DNA from: Nocardia jejuensis NBRC 103114
GTDB lineage: Bacteria > Actinomycetota > Actinomycetes > Mycobacteriales > Mycobacteriaceae
Direction: 5' to 3'
DNA: 64,000 bases
NCBI RefSeq assembly: GCF_001613145.1
Contig: NZ_BDBU01000003.1
Coordinates: forward strand, 62,001-126,000
Numbering within the stretch: the first letter of the stretch is position 1; each line of letters opens with the position of its first letter. Shown piece after piece: positions 53,956 through 63,182 of this stretch. The translations under genes and the position numbers were made by a program. The notes below the pieces were generated by a model, which had not been told where the DNA came from, searched no databases, and worked only from the letters and a program-made list of their open reading frames with translations.

Positions 53956-54753
53956 ATGGTGGCATTGGACCTCGACGGCGCGGGACCGGCTGCGCACGCG
54001 CCGGTCGGCGGGGTGATCCGGCGAACCTGGATCGCGGTGCGCGGACGAGGATGGGAGGCGCTGGGACAGCTGGCGCTGATCACGGCGCTGTATCTGGTGT
54101 ATCGAGCCGGGCGGCTCATGGCGGCCGGGGAACAGGTGCGCGCGTTCGAGAACGCGCGGTCGCTGATCTCGTGGGAGAACAGTCTGCAACTACTGGACGA
54201 GACCCGCGTCCAGTCGATCTTCCTGGGACACGAGTTCCTGGCCAAGTCGGCGAACATCTATTACGCCACAGCGCATTTCACCGTCGCGGTGGCCGCGCTG
54301 GTGTGGCTGTGGGCGTATCGTCCGACCTACTATCGGCTGACCCGAAATCTGATGGTCGCGTTGACCGCCGCCGCCCTGCTGCTGCACGTGCTGATGCCGA
54401 TCGCTCCCCCGCGCATGCTGCCGGAATACGGGTTCGTGGATCTCGCGGCCCGCTACGGTCCCTCGGTCTACGGGCCGCCCGAGACCGATCACCTGTCCAA
54501 CCAATTCGCGGCGATGCCCTCGCTGCACGTGGGATGGGCCATGCTCCTGGCCGTCGCGCTCATCGCCGCGACGCGTGCGCCGTGGCGCTGGCTGCTGCTG
54601 GCGCACCCGGCGATCACGCTGCTGGTCGTGATCGGGACCGGCAACCACTACTGGCTCGATGCGATGGCCGCCACGACCCTGCTCTCGGTGGCGGCACTAC
54701 TGCATCCCGCGGTCCTGGCACCCCGGGAATCGGACGTTCAGCCCGAAACCTGA
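53956..54753 (+). CDS. PAP2-type membrane phosphatase/transferase
   Basis: A 265-residue protein with about six membrane helices. PAP2-like motifs: the RxxxR region PIAPPRMLP, SLH in FAAMPSLHVGWAMLL, and the last His in GTGNHYWLDAMAATTLL. It resembles the inositol phosphorylceramide/AUR1-like branch that moves lipid head groups, rather than simple phosphatases. The GHYWLD-type motif faces outside the cell. ATG 53956; the upstream spacer holds a small hairpin but no clear promoter. Confidence 0.8.
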   Translation: MVALDLDGAGPAAHAPVGGVIRRTWIAVRGRGWEALGQLALITALYLVYRAGRLMAAGEQVRAFENARSLISWENSLQLLDETRVQSIFLGHEFLAKSANIYYATAHFTVAVAALVWLWAYRPTYYRLTRNLMVALTAAALLLHVLMPIAPPRMLPEYGFVDLAARYGPSVYGPPETDHLSNQFAAMPSLHVGWAMLLAVALIAATRAPWRWLLLAHPAITLLVVIGTGNHYWLDAMAATTLLSVAALLHPAVLAPRESDVQPET

Positions 54754-54880
54754 GCACGCGGCCCGAAACACCGCCGCCGCCAAGGATTTTCGGCCGCATG
54801 CACCGGCGGTCACCGTACGACGCGCGAGGCGTCGCCCGGGCTCCCGGACAATCGCACGCGGCTGGGGCAGGATGCGAGCC

Positions 54881-55549
54881 ATGAAGGTAATCCTCTACGG
54901 CGCGACCGGCATGATCGGGCAGGGTGTTCTGAAGGAGTGTCTCGCGGACGATCGGGTGGAGCAGGTGCTGGCGATCGGGCGCAGCTCCCTGGGCATCTCG
55001 GATCCCAAGCTGCGCGATCTGGTGCAGTCCGACCCGACCGACCTGTCCGCGATCGCTGACGAACTGCCGCAGTACGACGCGTGCTTCTTCTGCCTCGGCG
55101 TCTCGTCGGTCGGCATGAAGGAGGAGGCGTATCGCAAGATCACCTACGATCTGACGCTCGCGGTCGCACGGACGTTGGCGAGCGCCAACCCGAAGCTGAC
55201 GTTCATCTACGTCTCCGGACAGGGGACCGACAGCACCGAGCAGGGCCGCTCGATGTGGGGGCGGGTCAAGGGCAAAACCGAGAACGATCTGCTGGTACTT
55301 CCCTTCCAGGCGTACATGTTCCGGCCCGGCTTCGTGCAGCCGATGGACGGCGTCGTGTCCAAGACCCCGCTCTACCGCGCCGCCTACGCGGTCACCGGCC
55401 CGCTGATTCCGCTGCTCGCACGGCTCGCACCCAACGCGTTCAACGACAACCGGCAGATCGGCCGCGCCATGATCGCCGTCGCCGCCTCGGGAGCGGACGA
55501 CCATGTGCTCACCCCGCGCGATATCAACGCACTGGCCGTCAAGCCCTGA
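54881..55549 (+). CDS. Atypical SDR / NAD(P)-binding oxidoreductase
   Basis: A 222-residue Rossmann protein: MKVILYGATGMIGQGVLKECLADDRVEQVLAIGRSSLG gives the GATGMIGQG dinucleotide loop, followed by YDACFFCLGVSSVGM and FIYVSGQGTDSTEQGRSMWGRVKGKTEN, where Lys is retained but the catalytic Tyr position is replaced. Members of this group are NmrA/epimerase-like and often redox sensors or lipid-related enzymes. ATG 54881. Convergent with the TetR gene at 55637. Confidence 0.8.
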   Translation: MKVILYGATGMIGQGVLKECLADDRVEQVLAIGRSSLGISDPKLRDLVQSDPTDLSAIADELPQYDACFFCLGVSSVGMKEEAYRKITYDLTLAVARTLASANPKLTFIYVSGQGTDSTEQGRSMWGRVKGKTENDLLVLPFQAYMFRPGFVQPMDGVVSKTPLYRAAYAVTGPLIPLLARLAPNAFNDNRQIGRAMIAVAASGADDHVLTPRDINALAVKP

Positions 55550-55636
55550 GCCCGGCCGGGCGATCGACCCGGTCCTGACCGGGAGCCTTCCCCTGTTCCC
55601 GAATCCGTATCGGCCGAACCCGGGATCGGCTGGGGG

Positions 55637-56305
55637 TCAAGCGGATTCGAGGCCGAGGAGGCGGGTCAGCAGGGCGGCCTGCTCGGCGAAGTGGGTGAGG
55701 AACTCCGGCGAGCGCGGGTCCGTGCCGCAGACGCCCTCGATCACCTGCGGCAGGGTGGTGGGCGCCATGGCGACCGCCATCAGCATGACCACGAGGCAGG
55801 CCGGGTCCAGCTCGGACGAGAGCGTGCCCGCGTCCTGAAGGGCGCGGAGTTCCTCGACGGTGCCGCCCAGCATTCTGGTGCGGCGGTCCTGGTCCGGATC
55901 GCCCTCCGGGCCGGTGTACTGCAAGCCGTTCCAGGCCAGCAGGCGCGCACCCTCCGGATTGTTCAGCGCCTCCATCGCATAGCGCCGGACCGTTTCCGGC
56001 AGCGGCGTGCCGGGGGGCACAAGTTCCCGTTGCCGCTGCTGCCATTGCTCCGACATCGCCTGGTACAGGCCCTCTTTGCCGTCGAAGTAGTACGAGATCA
56101 ACTGCTGGTTCACGCCCGCGCGCGCGGCGATGGCGCTGATCCGCGCGCCCGCGTACCCGTGCGCGCCGAACTCGGCCGAGGCGGCATCCAGGATCAGCTT
56201 GCGGGTGCGTTCGGGGTCGCGCTGGCGCTCCTGAGGGGCCGGCGACCTGCGCGGTTTCGACGAGGGCACGGCTGAATCATACCTGGGCACGGCAGATTCA
56301 TGCAT
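55637..56305 (-). CDS. TetR/AcrR family regulator
   Basis: A 222-residue regulator: helix-turn-helix at ~35-80 (RKLILDAASAEFGAHGYAGARISAIAARAGVNQQLISYYFDGKEGLY) and a helical ligand domain. The first ~25 residues are basic and proline-rich and may be shorter if GTG within VPSSKPRR is used. It diverges from the flavin monooxygenase gene at 56410, and the palindrome at 56309 is a plausible site. Confidence 0.87.
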   Translation of the reverse strand: MHESAVPRYDSAVPSSKPRRSPAPQERQRDPERTRKLILDAASAEFGAHGYAGARISAIAARAGVNQQLISYYFDGKEGLYQAMSEQWQQRQRELVPPGTPLPETVRRYAMEALNNPEGARLLAWNGLQYTGPEGDPDQDRRTRMLGGTVEELRALQDAGTLSSELDPACLVVMLMAVAMAPTTLPQVIEGVCGTDPRSPEFLTHFAEQAALLTRLLGLESA

Positions 56306-56308
56306 CGC

Positions 56309-56340
56309 TTTGAGTTAATCAAACAGATGGTTGACAAAAC
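56309..56340. promoter_or_regulatory. TetR operator and promoter of the monooxygenase gene
   Basis: TTTGAGTTAATCAAA (56309-56323) is a palindrome (TTTGA/TCAAA) right beside the TetR start, and TTGACA (56331-56336) is a consensus -35 for the rightward gene. The matching -10 is weak. Confidence 0.5.
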
Positions 56341-56409
56341 TCGTGAGCCGTTTGACGATGGAACGGTGCCCGCCGACGCCGGCACAGGCTCCGATCGAAA
56401 GAGTTCGAA

Positions 56410-57558
56410 ATGTCCAACTGCACAAGAGTTCTCATCGCCGGTGGCGGACTCGGCGGGCTCGCGCTCGCTCAGGCGCTGCACGCCGCCGGTGTCGAGGTCG
56501 CCGTCCACGAACAGGACCCCACGCCTCGCACACGCAACCAGGGCTACCGCATCCATCTGGACGTGAACGGCAATGCCGCCCTGCGCGCCTGTCTGCCGCC
56601 CGAGGTTCTCGACGAGGTGCGCCGCTCGGCGGGCATCTCCGGTGACCTGGTCGCCATGTACACCGACCGGTTGGTCGAGACGATGGCCCAGACCTTTCCG
56701 GTCGAGTCCGCCGACGAGATCACCAATGTCGACCGCGACGCGTTCCGTCGCGCCCTGCTCACCGGCCTCGGCGACGTCGTCCGCTTCGGGCACACCGTCA
56801 CCGGCTACCGGATCATCGAGGCCGGCCGGGTCCGGGTCGAGTTCGCCGAGGGTGGCTCCGACGAGGGTGATCTGCTGATCGGCGCGGACGGTATCGGCTC
56901 ACCGATCCGGCGGCGTCTGCTCCCGGACGCCGTCGTCGAGGATCTCGGTATCCGATGCCTCTACGGCCGTATGACACTCGACGACACCACCGTGCCACTG
57001 CTGCCCGCGAGCTTCCTGCGCGGCTTCTGCTGGATCGCCGACCCGCACGGCGGCGGCGCGGCCCTCGCCCCACAGCGTTTCCGCACTCCGCAGCCGGACC
57101 GGCCGGACTATCTCATGACCACGCTGGTCACGCACGCCGCGAGACTCGGCCTGCCGGACGATCGGCTCTACGCGCTCACCCCGAGCGAGCTGTGGACCCT
57201 CGCCGCCGAGGCGACCGCGCGCTCGCACCCGACCGTCCGCGACATCTTCGCCCGCGCCGACCCGGAATCGTTCTTCCCCATCACGATTCGCACCAGCCGC
57301 CGCGTCGAGCCGTGGCGGTCCGGCCCGGTCACCCTGCTCGGTGACGCCATCCATGCCATGCCGCCGACCGGCGGCGTGGGTGCGAACACCGCACTGCAGG
57401 ACTCCGCCACCCTGGCCGCGGAGATCCTCGCGGCCTCCCGAGGTGGCAAGTCGCTCGCGGACGCGGTCTCGACGTACGAATCCGTCATGCTCCCACGAGG
57501 TTTCGACACCGTCGAACGCTCACTGCGGATGGCCACCCAGATGTTCGCCACCACCTGA
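56410..57558 (+). CDS. FAD-dependent monooxygenase (PHBH fold)
   Basis: A 382-residue flavin monooxygenase: FAD motif VLIAGGGLGGLALAQALHAAGVEVAVHEQD, DG motif GDLLIGADGIGSPIRRRL, and GPVTLLGDAIHAMPPTGGVGANTALQDSATLA. It differs clearly from the one at 22535. Substrate unknown, but the TetR neighbour suggests induction by it or a related compound. ATG 56410 follows GAAAGAGTTCGAA. Confidence 0.88.
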   Translation: MSNCTRVLIAGGGLGGLALAQALHAAGVEVAVHEQDPTPRTRNQGYRIHLDVNGNAALRACLPPEVLDEVRRSAGISGDLVAMYTDRLVETMAQTFPVESADEITNVDRDAFRRALLTGLGDVVRFGHTVTGYRIIEAGRVRVEFAEGGSDEGDLLIGADGIGSPIRRRLLPDAVVEDLGIRCLYGRMTLDDTTVPLLPASFLRGFCWIADPHGGGAALAPQRFRTPQPDRPDYLMTTLVTHAARLGLPDDRLYALTPSELWTLAAEATARSHPTVRDIFARADPESFFPITIRTSRRVEPWRSGPVTLLGDAIHAMPPTGGVGANTALQDSATLAAEILAASRGGKSLADAVSTYESVMLPRGFDTVERSLRMATQMFATT

Positions 57559-57626
57559 CGCCCGCAAACGTGTCTCTCGGACCAAGTACCGTTGCCGCCG
57601 CAGCTGTCCACGAGAGATCCGAGAGT

Positions 57627-59123
57627 ATGAGCGACCACTCCCCTTTCCCCCTGCCCTTCGTCGAATCCCACCGAATACCGGTCGCCGAACCAAGGACCGT
57701 GCGCGAACTGCAGATGATGCGGCTCAGCGCGCACATTCGGTCCAAACCACAGTGGTTCGACAAGCGGAACGACGCCGAGATCGCCCAGCGGTGGACGCGG
57801 GAGGCGACCGCCCAGGACTTCAGCGCGGCCCAGATTCGTTATGTGATGGCGGAATTGGCGCATTACGCCCAGCTTCGCGATGAGCGGACCGGGATCGAGG
57901 TGGCGGCTGTCGACGGGGTGTGGCAGTCGGACACCCTGATCGACGACGAGCTCGCCGCCCGCCTGCGCGCGGCGGTTCGCGTACTGGAAGAGGTCCCGCC
58001 CGCCGAACTCGACTGGCATCCGGGATCGGATGGACAGGTGCTGGATCTGGTTCATCCCTCGCTGTTCTGCCTCGTGCGCCCGGTGAGCGGCGCCGACGAA
58101 CTCGCGTGGCCGACCGCGGCACATCCGAGCGTGCGGTACGCGTATTCGGAGAAGTTCCAGTGGCTGCCCACCGACGTCGTGGTCGGCGACGACGGCGAGG
58201 CGGTCTTCCGGTCCTACGTCAACAACGTCCACCCCGAGGCGCACCGCCACCTCGACTCCGTTCTGCCGGTGCTGTTCTCGCGCCTGCTCCCACTGTTCGA
58301 GAACGTGCTCACCGATCTGCGTCATCCGCGCCCGCTGCGGATCGAGGCCGATTCGTGCAGCTGGTACGACGAGGATCCGGACAAGCCCGTGGAACCGTCG
58401 GAGGAAGAGGGCACCGAGGCTCGCGCTGCCTGGCACAGCGCCATGGACACCTGGTGGGACACGCGCCGCCCGGTCGTTCCGGACGCCCCCGAGTTCAGCC
58501 CGCCGAGCCTTCCCGATGCCGCCCGGGTGGATCTGCGCGGTCGCCCGCTGCAGGTGATCGTCAAGCTCGCGACCATTCATCTCACCCCCGCCAAGCCCGA
58601 ATACGCGGGCGGCGCTTGGCATGTCGAGGGGATGATGAACGAGCGCATCGTCTCGACCGGCATCTACTACTGGGACAGCGAGAACATCGGCGAGAGCCGG
58701 CTGAGCTTCCGAGCCGCGATCGACGATCCGGAATACGAGCAGAGCGACCACGCGGGCGTGCGGGACATCTACGGTCTCGACGACGAGGATCCGCTCAACC
58801 AGGAGCTGGGCTCGGTGCAGACCCGGGCCGGTCGTTGCGTCGCGTTCCCGAACATCCTGCAGCACCGGGTCGCCCCGTTCGGCCTGATCGACCGCGACCG
58901 CCCGGGCCATCGCAAGATCCTGGCGTTCTTCCTGGTGGATCCGTCGGTGAGGATCATCTCGACCTCCGATATCCCGCCGCAGCAACCCTGGTCGCCGACC
59001 TCGACCATGACGCTCGATCAGGCCCGGGAGTTCCGTGCGGAATTGATGCGGGAGCGGAAGTTCTTCATCGACGAGCACAACGAGGATCTGTACGAGCGGG
59101 AATTCTCACTCTGCGAGCACTGA
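57627..59123 (+). CDS. DUF4246 protein, putative 2-oxoglutarate oxygenase
   Basis: A 498-residue protein of DUF4246, a family best known in fungi. The core shows ATIHLTPAKPEYAGGAWHVEGMMNERIVSTGIYYWDSENI, with an H-x-E pair, and later NILQHRVAPFGL and GHRKILAFFLVDPSVRI with the distal His and an Arg. That H-x-E...H...R order matches Fe(II)/2-oxoglutarate oxygenases; no activity is established for the family. ATG 57627 is set by GAGAGATCCGAGAG. It stands 68 bases after the monooxygenase gene and may share its message. Confidence 0.75.
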   Translation: MSDHSPFPLPFVESHRIPVAEPRTVRELQMMRLSAHIRSKPQWFDKRNDAEIAQRWTREATAQDFSAAQIRYVMAELAHYAQLRDERTGIEVAAVDGVWQSDTLIDDELAARLRAAVRVLEEVPPAELDWHPGSDGQVLDLVHPSLFCLVRPVSGADELAWPTAAHPSVRYAYSEKFQWLPTDVVVGDDGEAVFRSYVNNVHPEAHRHLDSVLPVLFSRLLPLFENVLTDLRHPRPLRIEADSCSWYDEDPDKPVEPSEEEGTEARAAWHSAMDTWWDTRRPVVPDAPEFSPPSLPDAARVDLRGRPLQVIVKLATIHLTPAKPEYAGGAWHVEGMMNERIVSTGIYYWDSENIGESRLSFRAAIDDPEYEQSDHAGVRDIYGLDDEDPLNQELGSVQTRAGRCVAFPNILQHRVAPFGLIDRDRPGHRKILAFFLVDPSVRIISTSDIPPQQPWSPTSTMTLDQAREFRAELMRERKFFIDEHNEDLYEREFSLCEH

Positions 59124-59178
59124 GGATCGTCGTGACACCGGTGGTGCCTCGAACGTGGGCGCCACCGGGCGGCCGATC

Positions 59179-60264
59179 TCAGCCGACGGCGGCCCAACCC
59201 GCGTTCGAAGCCGCGGAATGCAGTGCGTCGAGGCCGAACGCGTCGAGCGGGCCCAGCGCGCCGGTCGCGAGCAGACCGCCGTCCAATGCCGTGTGCGCCC
59301 CCCAGGCCATGATCGCGGCGGTGAAGTCGTACGGGTCACCGCCCGCGAGAGTGGTACTCGCCAGCGTGTTTCCGGCGTCGTCACCGACCGTGGCACTCAC
59401 CCAGGATCGAGTGCGTGCCCGGGCGGCGGCACCGGGACCACCGGTGGACCCCTTCACGGTCAGGTTCAGCGCACCTTCGAGACCACGCCGCAGCGGCGGT
59501 ACCTGGGCCAGAGCCGCCGACAATCGCGACACGGCCGACAACCCCTGGGCCGCAGGCGAAGGCAGGCCGAGGAACACATCGACCTCACGCAACCGCGGGA
59601 ACGAACGGGTCAACGCGAAATGCTCCGAACCGGGAATCGACACACCGGTGCGGCCCTTCCCCGCGATGTCGAAGGACCGCACGTGCGCACCGGTGCGCTC
59701 CGCGACGACCTGCCCACCGCGCAACGCGAATCCGGGCTCGAACAGCATCCCCACCATGGAGGCGCGGGTGCCGCCGCTGGTGCCGGGCCTGTCCATGAAG
59801 TAGCCGATATCGGCGCGCACCCCCGCACCAGCCTCCCGCAGGGCCAGTCCGGCGGCGAGATTGCCTGGCACATAATCGAATCCGAACGCGGTCAGCAGAG
59901 CCGACCCGGCGGCACGGGCTTCGTCGTCGCGCTCGAACACCGAACGGATGAACGGCCCCTCACCGGTGGAGTCGATGTAGTGGGCTCCCGCGGCGATCGC
60001 CGCCGCCAGCGCGGGGCCGCCGTACCGCAGGAACGGCCCGACCGTGGTCACCAGCACATCACCGCGCCCGAGCAGTGCCCGCACCGACGCGGGGTCGGTG
60101 ATGTCGGCGACCGCCGTCGGCGCACCTCCCAGCCCGGCGGCGAGCGCACCGAGAGCTGTGGCATTGCGACCGGCCAGCACCGGTTCAGCACCGCGCGCGA
60201 TGAGAGCCTCGGCGGTCAGGCGACCGGTGTACCCCGTCGCCCCGAACAGTACGATCTTCGCCAT
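59179..60264 (-). CDS. Saccharopine dehydrogenase-like / trans-acting enoyl reductase family
   Basis: A 361-residue protein: Rossmann start MAKIVLFGATGYTGRLTAEALIARGAEPVLAGRN, then VLVTTVGPFLRYGGPALAAAIAAGAHYIDSTGE and GFDYVPGNLAAGLAL. This pattern belongs to the saccharopine-dehydrogenase-like group that includes mycobacterial trans-acting enoyl reductases (Rv2449c/Rv2953 type). The exact reaction is unknown. ATG 60264. Upstream an inverted repeat at 60383-60412 may control it. Convergent with the DUF4246 gene. Confidence 0.82.
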   Translation of the reverse strand: MAKIVLFGATGYTGRLTAEALIARGAEPVLAGRNATALGALAAGLGGAPTAVADITDPASVRALLGRGDVLVTTVGPFLRYGGPALAAAIAAGAHYIDSTGEGPFIRSVFERDDEARAAGSALLTAFGFDYVPGNLAAGLALREAGAGVRADIGYFMDRPGTSGGTRASMVGMLFEPGFALRGGQVVAERTGAHVRSFDIAGKGRTGVSIPGSEHFALTRSFPRLREVDVFLGLPSPAAQGLSAVSRLSAALAQVPPLRRGLEGALNLTVKGSTGGPGAAARARTRSWVSATVGDDAGNTLASTTLAGGDPYDFTAAIMAWGAHTALDGGLLATGALGPLDAFGLDALHSAASNAGWAAVG

Positions 60265-60382
60265 TGCCGTCCTACCTGCGTTTCTGCTCGTCGGTGGGCA
60301 TTGCTGGTCCGGCTCTGCCGAAGTTCGACGGTCGCAGCACCATTCGGAACCGTCGTGTCGCCACCGTTCAGGCCGTTCGCCG

Positions 60383-60412
60383 TATATCTAACACGCCGGC
60401 CCGTGAGATATA
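60383..60412 (-). promoter_or_regulatory. AT-rich inverted repeat upstream of the saccharopine-like gene
   Basis: TATATCT (60383-60389) and AGATATA (60406-60412) form a perfect inverted repeat over 16 bases, unusually AT-rich for this DNA. It sits about 120 bases ahead of the leftward gene starting at 60264 and just past the end of the TetR gene. Operator or promoter element. Confidence 0.4.
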
Positions 60413-60454
60413 TAGCCTGTCATTCTCTTATCGCCTCGATCCGGTCCACCCGCC

Positions 60455-61012
60455 TCAGGCCGGGGCGGTGAGCCGACGGGCCGCGAGCACCGTGGCGGCT
60501 CGCCGATCCTCGATGTCGGCGCGATCGCCGTGCAGGGCGTGCACTGCGGCTGTGCGGGCCAGATCGGTGAGCAGGGTCAGCAGGGTCACGGCATGGAACA
60601 GATCGGTGACGAATCCGTCCTGCTGACCACGGCGAATCTGGGCGATCTTGGGGGCCACCACGTTTCGGATCGCCTCGTCCGCCGCGGGGATGCGGGTGTC
60701 CTCGATCTCCGCCCAGGCCTGCAGCCGCGCATTGTCGGGATTGGCCAGGTAGTGGTCGAAGAGCCGCCCGACGTAGGACGGCAGATCCTGTGCGTCGAGG
60801 GCGGTCTCGTCGGTGGTGTCGGCGGCCCACTGGGCGGTCACCGCCGCGTACAGCTCGTCCTTGCCGGCGAAGTACGCGTAGAGGCGGTCCTTGCTGGCAC
60901 TGGCGCTGGTGGCGATCCGATTGATCCGCGCACCGGCGACTCCGTATCGCGCGAACTCCGCCTTCGCGGCGGCGAGGATTCGCTCCCTGGTGGCATGTCC
61001 GGCTGAGCGCAT
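60455..61012 (-). CDS. TetR/AcrR family regulator
   Basis: A 185-residue regulator: RERILAAAKAEFARYGVAGARINRIATSASASKDRLYAYFAGKDELYAAV is the helix-turn-helix, and the rest is a TetR ligand domain. ATG 61012. It diverges from the GXWXG/DUF4334 gene; the two palindromes between them are almost certainly its operators. Confidence 0.9.
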   Translation of the reverse strand: MRSAGHATRERILAAAKAEFARYGVAGARINRIATSASASKDRLYAYFAGKDELYAAVTAQWAADTTDETALDAQDLPSYVGRLFDHYLANPDNARLQAWAEIEDTRIPAADEAIRNVVAPKIAQIRRGQQDGFVTDLFHAVTLLTLLTDLARTAAVHALHGDRADIEDRRAATVLAARRLTAPA

Positions 61013-61029
61013 GCCCGGATCCTATCTTG

Positions 61030-61076
61030 CCGAACCGTTTGGTTCGGGTGTACATTTCCCGAACCAAACGGTTCGG
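61030..61076. promoter_or_regulatory. Twin TetR operators
   Basis: CCGAACCGTTTGGTTCGG (61030-61047) and CCGAACCAAACGGTTCGG (61059-61076) are two 18-base palindromes sharing the same arms with opposite centres, 29 bases apart. TACATT (61051-61056) between them can serve as -10 for the rightward operon. The divergent TetR is the likely ligand, and cooperative binding is plausible. Confidence 0.8.
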
Positions 61077-61091
61077 GAGTTCGGAGTGGTC

Positions 61092-61559
61092 ATGACCGAG
61101 ACGATTCACCGCTGGCGCGAGTTGGCGGGCCAGCCCGACGGGGTCGCGCCCGCCGAACTGGACGAGCTCTGGCAGAGCCTGAAACCTGTTCGCGCGCAAG
61201 ACATCCTGGGCGAATGGAAGGGTGCCGCGTTCCAGACCGGACATCCGCTGTGCCGGGCGCTGGCGCGCAGCCGCTGGTACGGCAAGACCTTCCTCTCGCT
61301 GACCGAGGCCAAACCGCTGATCTGCCGCGCCGAGGACGGAACGCTGTTCTCCGACACGGCGCTGGGCGGCGGCGAGGCCTCCCTGTGGAACATCGAGTTC
61401 CGCGGCGAGGTCACCGCGACCATGGTCTACGACGGGCGGCCCATCTTCGACCATTTCAAACAGCTCGACGACACGACCCTGATCGGGATCATGAACGGTC
61501 GCCCGGACCTGGTCCTGGCCGACGGCCGGCACTTCTATTTCCTGCTCGAGCGAGCCTGA
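61092..61559 (+). CDS. GXWXG/DUF4334 protein
   Basis: A 155-residue protein with the GEWKG (GXWXG) motif at ~38-42 (ILGEWKGAAFQTGHPL) and a DUF4334 C-terminal half (LWNIEFRGEVTATMVYDGRPIFDHFKQLDDTTLIGIMNGR). These small beta-barrel-like proteins are often near stress or lipid genes; ligand unknown. ATG 61092. It is followed by the alcohol dehydrogenase gene after only three bases, under the same twin-operator promoter. Confidence 0.82.
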   Translation: MTETIHRWRELAGQPDGVAPAELDELWQSLKPVRAQDILGEWKGAAFQTGHPLCRALARSRWYGKTFLSLTEAKPLICRAEDGTLFSDTALGGGEASLWNIEFRGEVTATMVYDGRPIFDHFKQLDDTTLIGIMNGRPDLVLADGRHFYFLLERA

Positions 61560-61562
61560 GCG

Positions 61563-62654
61563 ATGCCACCCACCCACGCCGCCCTCTCACGGGATCCGAA
61601 GGCCGGCTTCACGATCGAACCGGTGCGAATCGACGAACCGCGCGGGCAGGAGATCCTCGTCCGCATGGTGGCCTCGGGCATCTGCCATACGGATCTGGTG
61701 TCCCGAGCCGCGGGTGCGCAGGATCGTCCGGTGCTGCTCGGTCACGAGGGCGCCGGTGTCGTGGAAACCGTCGGAGCCGAGGTCGAGGGCATCCGCCCCG
61801 GCGATCACGTCGTGCTGACCTACCGCCACTGCGGGGAATGCCGTAACTGCCGCCTCGGACGACTCCCCTACTGCGCGCGTTCGACTCGCCTCAACCAGTT
61901 CGGGCCGCGTCCGGATCGCTCCGCCCGGGTCACGATCGGCGACAGTGCGGTCCGGGACGGATTCTTCGGGCAGTCCAGCCTCGCGGGCTACGCCCTGACC
62001 ACCGCGGACAACACCGTCCCCGTGCCGCCGAGCACCGATCTCACCATCGCCGCGCCGCTGGGCTGTGGATTCCAGACCGGCGCGGGCGCGGTGCTCGAGG
62101 TGCTGCGCCCCGAACCGGAATCGGTGCTGGTGATCTACGGGGCCGGAGCGGTCGGCATGGCGGGCCTGCTCGCCGCCCGGACCCTCGACGATACGACGGT
62201 GATCGTCGTCGAAACCTCCTCGCATCGACGGGATCTCGCCCTGGAACTCGGCGCCGCGCATGCCCTGGATCCCGCTGCCGGCGACACCGTCGCGGCGATC
62301 AGGGCACTCACCGCCACGGGCGCGACCCACGCCCTGGACACCACCGGCCGCCCCGAGGTCCTCGCCGCGGCAGTAGCGGCCCTGGATGTGGGCGGAACGG
62401 TCGCCGTCGTCGGACTCGGATCGGGCGTCCCGCAGATCGATCTGCGCGATATCGTGCTGTCCGGCATCACGATCCGAGGCTGTCTCGAAGGAGACGCGAA
62501 CCCGCACCGATTCATCCCGGAGCTGCTGGCCCTGCACGGCGATGGTCGCCTTCCCCTGGACCGCCTGGTACGGACCTACCCGCACACCGAGATCAACGCC
62601 GCCCTGGCCGATCACCGCGCCGGACTCACGGTCAAGCCGGTCCTGACCTGGTAG
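61563..62654 (+). CDS. Zinc-dependent alcohol dehydrogenase (MDR family)
   Basis: A 363-residue MDR enzyme: catalytic Cys in SGICHTDLVSRA, GHEGAGVVETVG, structural zinc cysteines in RHCGECRNCRLGRLPYC, and NAD site VLVIYGAGAVGMAGLLAA. It is like aryl-alcohol and formaldehyde-type dehydrogenases (AdhB/XylB class). It converts an alcohol to an aldehyde or the reverse with NAD. Second gene of the operon regulated by the TetR at 60455. Confidence 0.9.
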   Translation: MPPTHAALSRDPKAGFTIEPVRIDEPRGQEILVRMVASGICHTDLVSRAAGAQDRPVLLGHEGAGVVETVGAEVEGIRPGDHVVLTYRHCGECRNCRLGRLPYCARSTRLNQFGPRPDRSARVTIGDSAVRDGFFGQSSLAGYALTTADNTVPVPPSTDLTIAAPLGCGFQTGAGAVLEVLRPEPESVLVIYGAGAVGMAGLLAARTLDDTTVIVVETSSHRRDLALELGAAHALDPAAGDTVAAIRALTATGATHALDTTGRPEVLAAAVAALDVGGTVAVVGLGSGVPQIDLRDIVLSGITIRGCLEGDANPHRFIPELLALHGDGRLPLDRLVRTYPHTEINAALADHRAGLTVKPVLTW

Positions 62655-62750
62655 AGCGCGACCCGGTCCGCCCGAGTCGCGTACCGAGGGCCCGTCGATG
62701 CCGCGCGACTCTACGATTCAGGGACGAGGCAGTCGGGAGGACGGGCGCGA

Positions 62751-63107
62751 ATGACGATCCAGGATGAGCGGACCAGCGGGCTGGTGCTGTGGGCGGTCGC
62801 GGCGTGGGGTGCGATCGCCGCGGTGTTGACCGCGCCGATCGCGGCCGCGCTCGTCGGGACGCTCGTGCGGTTTCCGATCCCGTTCGGTGACCACGCCCGG
62901 GGCATCGAGGAGGCCCTCAACGCGGGGATGGCCGCCGTGTTCTATCTGGTCATGGGCGAGGGCTTCGTTCTGGCCGCCCTCGGCGCCGCGGCGGGGTATT
63001 TCATCGCACGGGCGCTGGGACCGCGGCTGATTCGCGCACTGGCCGCCGCCGTCGGAGCGGCCTTCGGGCTCGCGGTGCTCGGCGCACTGATCCTGGCGGC
63101 CTTCTGA
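62751..63107 (+). CDS. Small membrane protein, unknown
   Basis: A 118-residue protein with three to four hydrophobic segments (LVLWAVAAWGAIAAVLTAPIAAALVG, AGMAAVFYLVMGEGFVLAALGAAAGYFIA, ALAAAVGAAFGLAVLGALILAAF). No family is recognised. ATG 62751. Alone between the dehydrogenase and the amidase genes. Confidence 0.5.
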   Translation: MTIQDERTSGLVLWAVAAWGAIAAVLTAPIAAALVGTLVRFPIPFGDHARGIEEALNAGMAAVFYLVMGEGFVLAALGAAAGYFIARALGPRLIRALAAAVGAAFGLAVLGALILAAF

Positions 63108-63182
63108 GCGGACCCGCCGCTTGTTTCACGCCGGATACATTCGGAGACTTCGAACTTCACACCCCGTGCCGACAATCGACCG

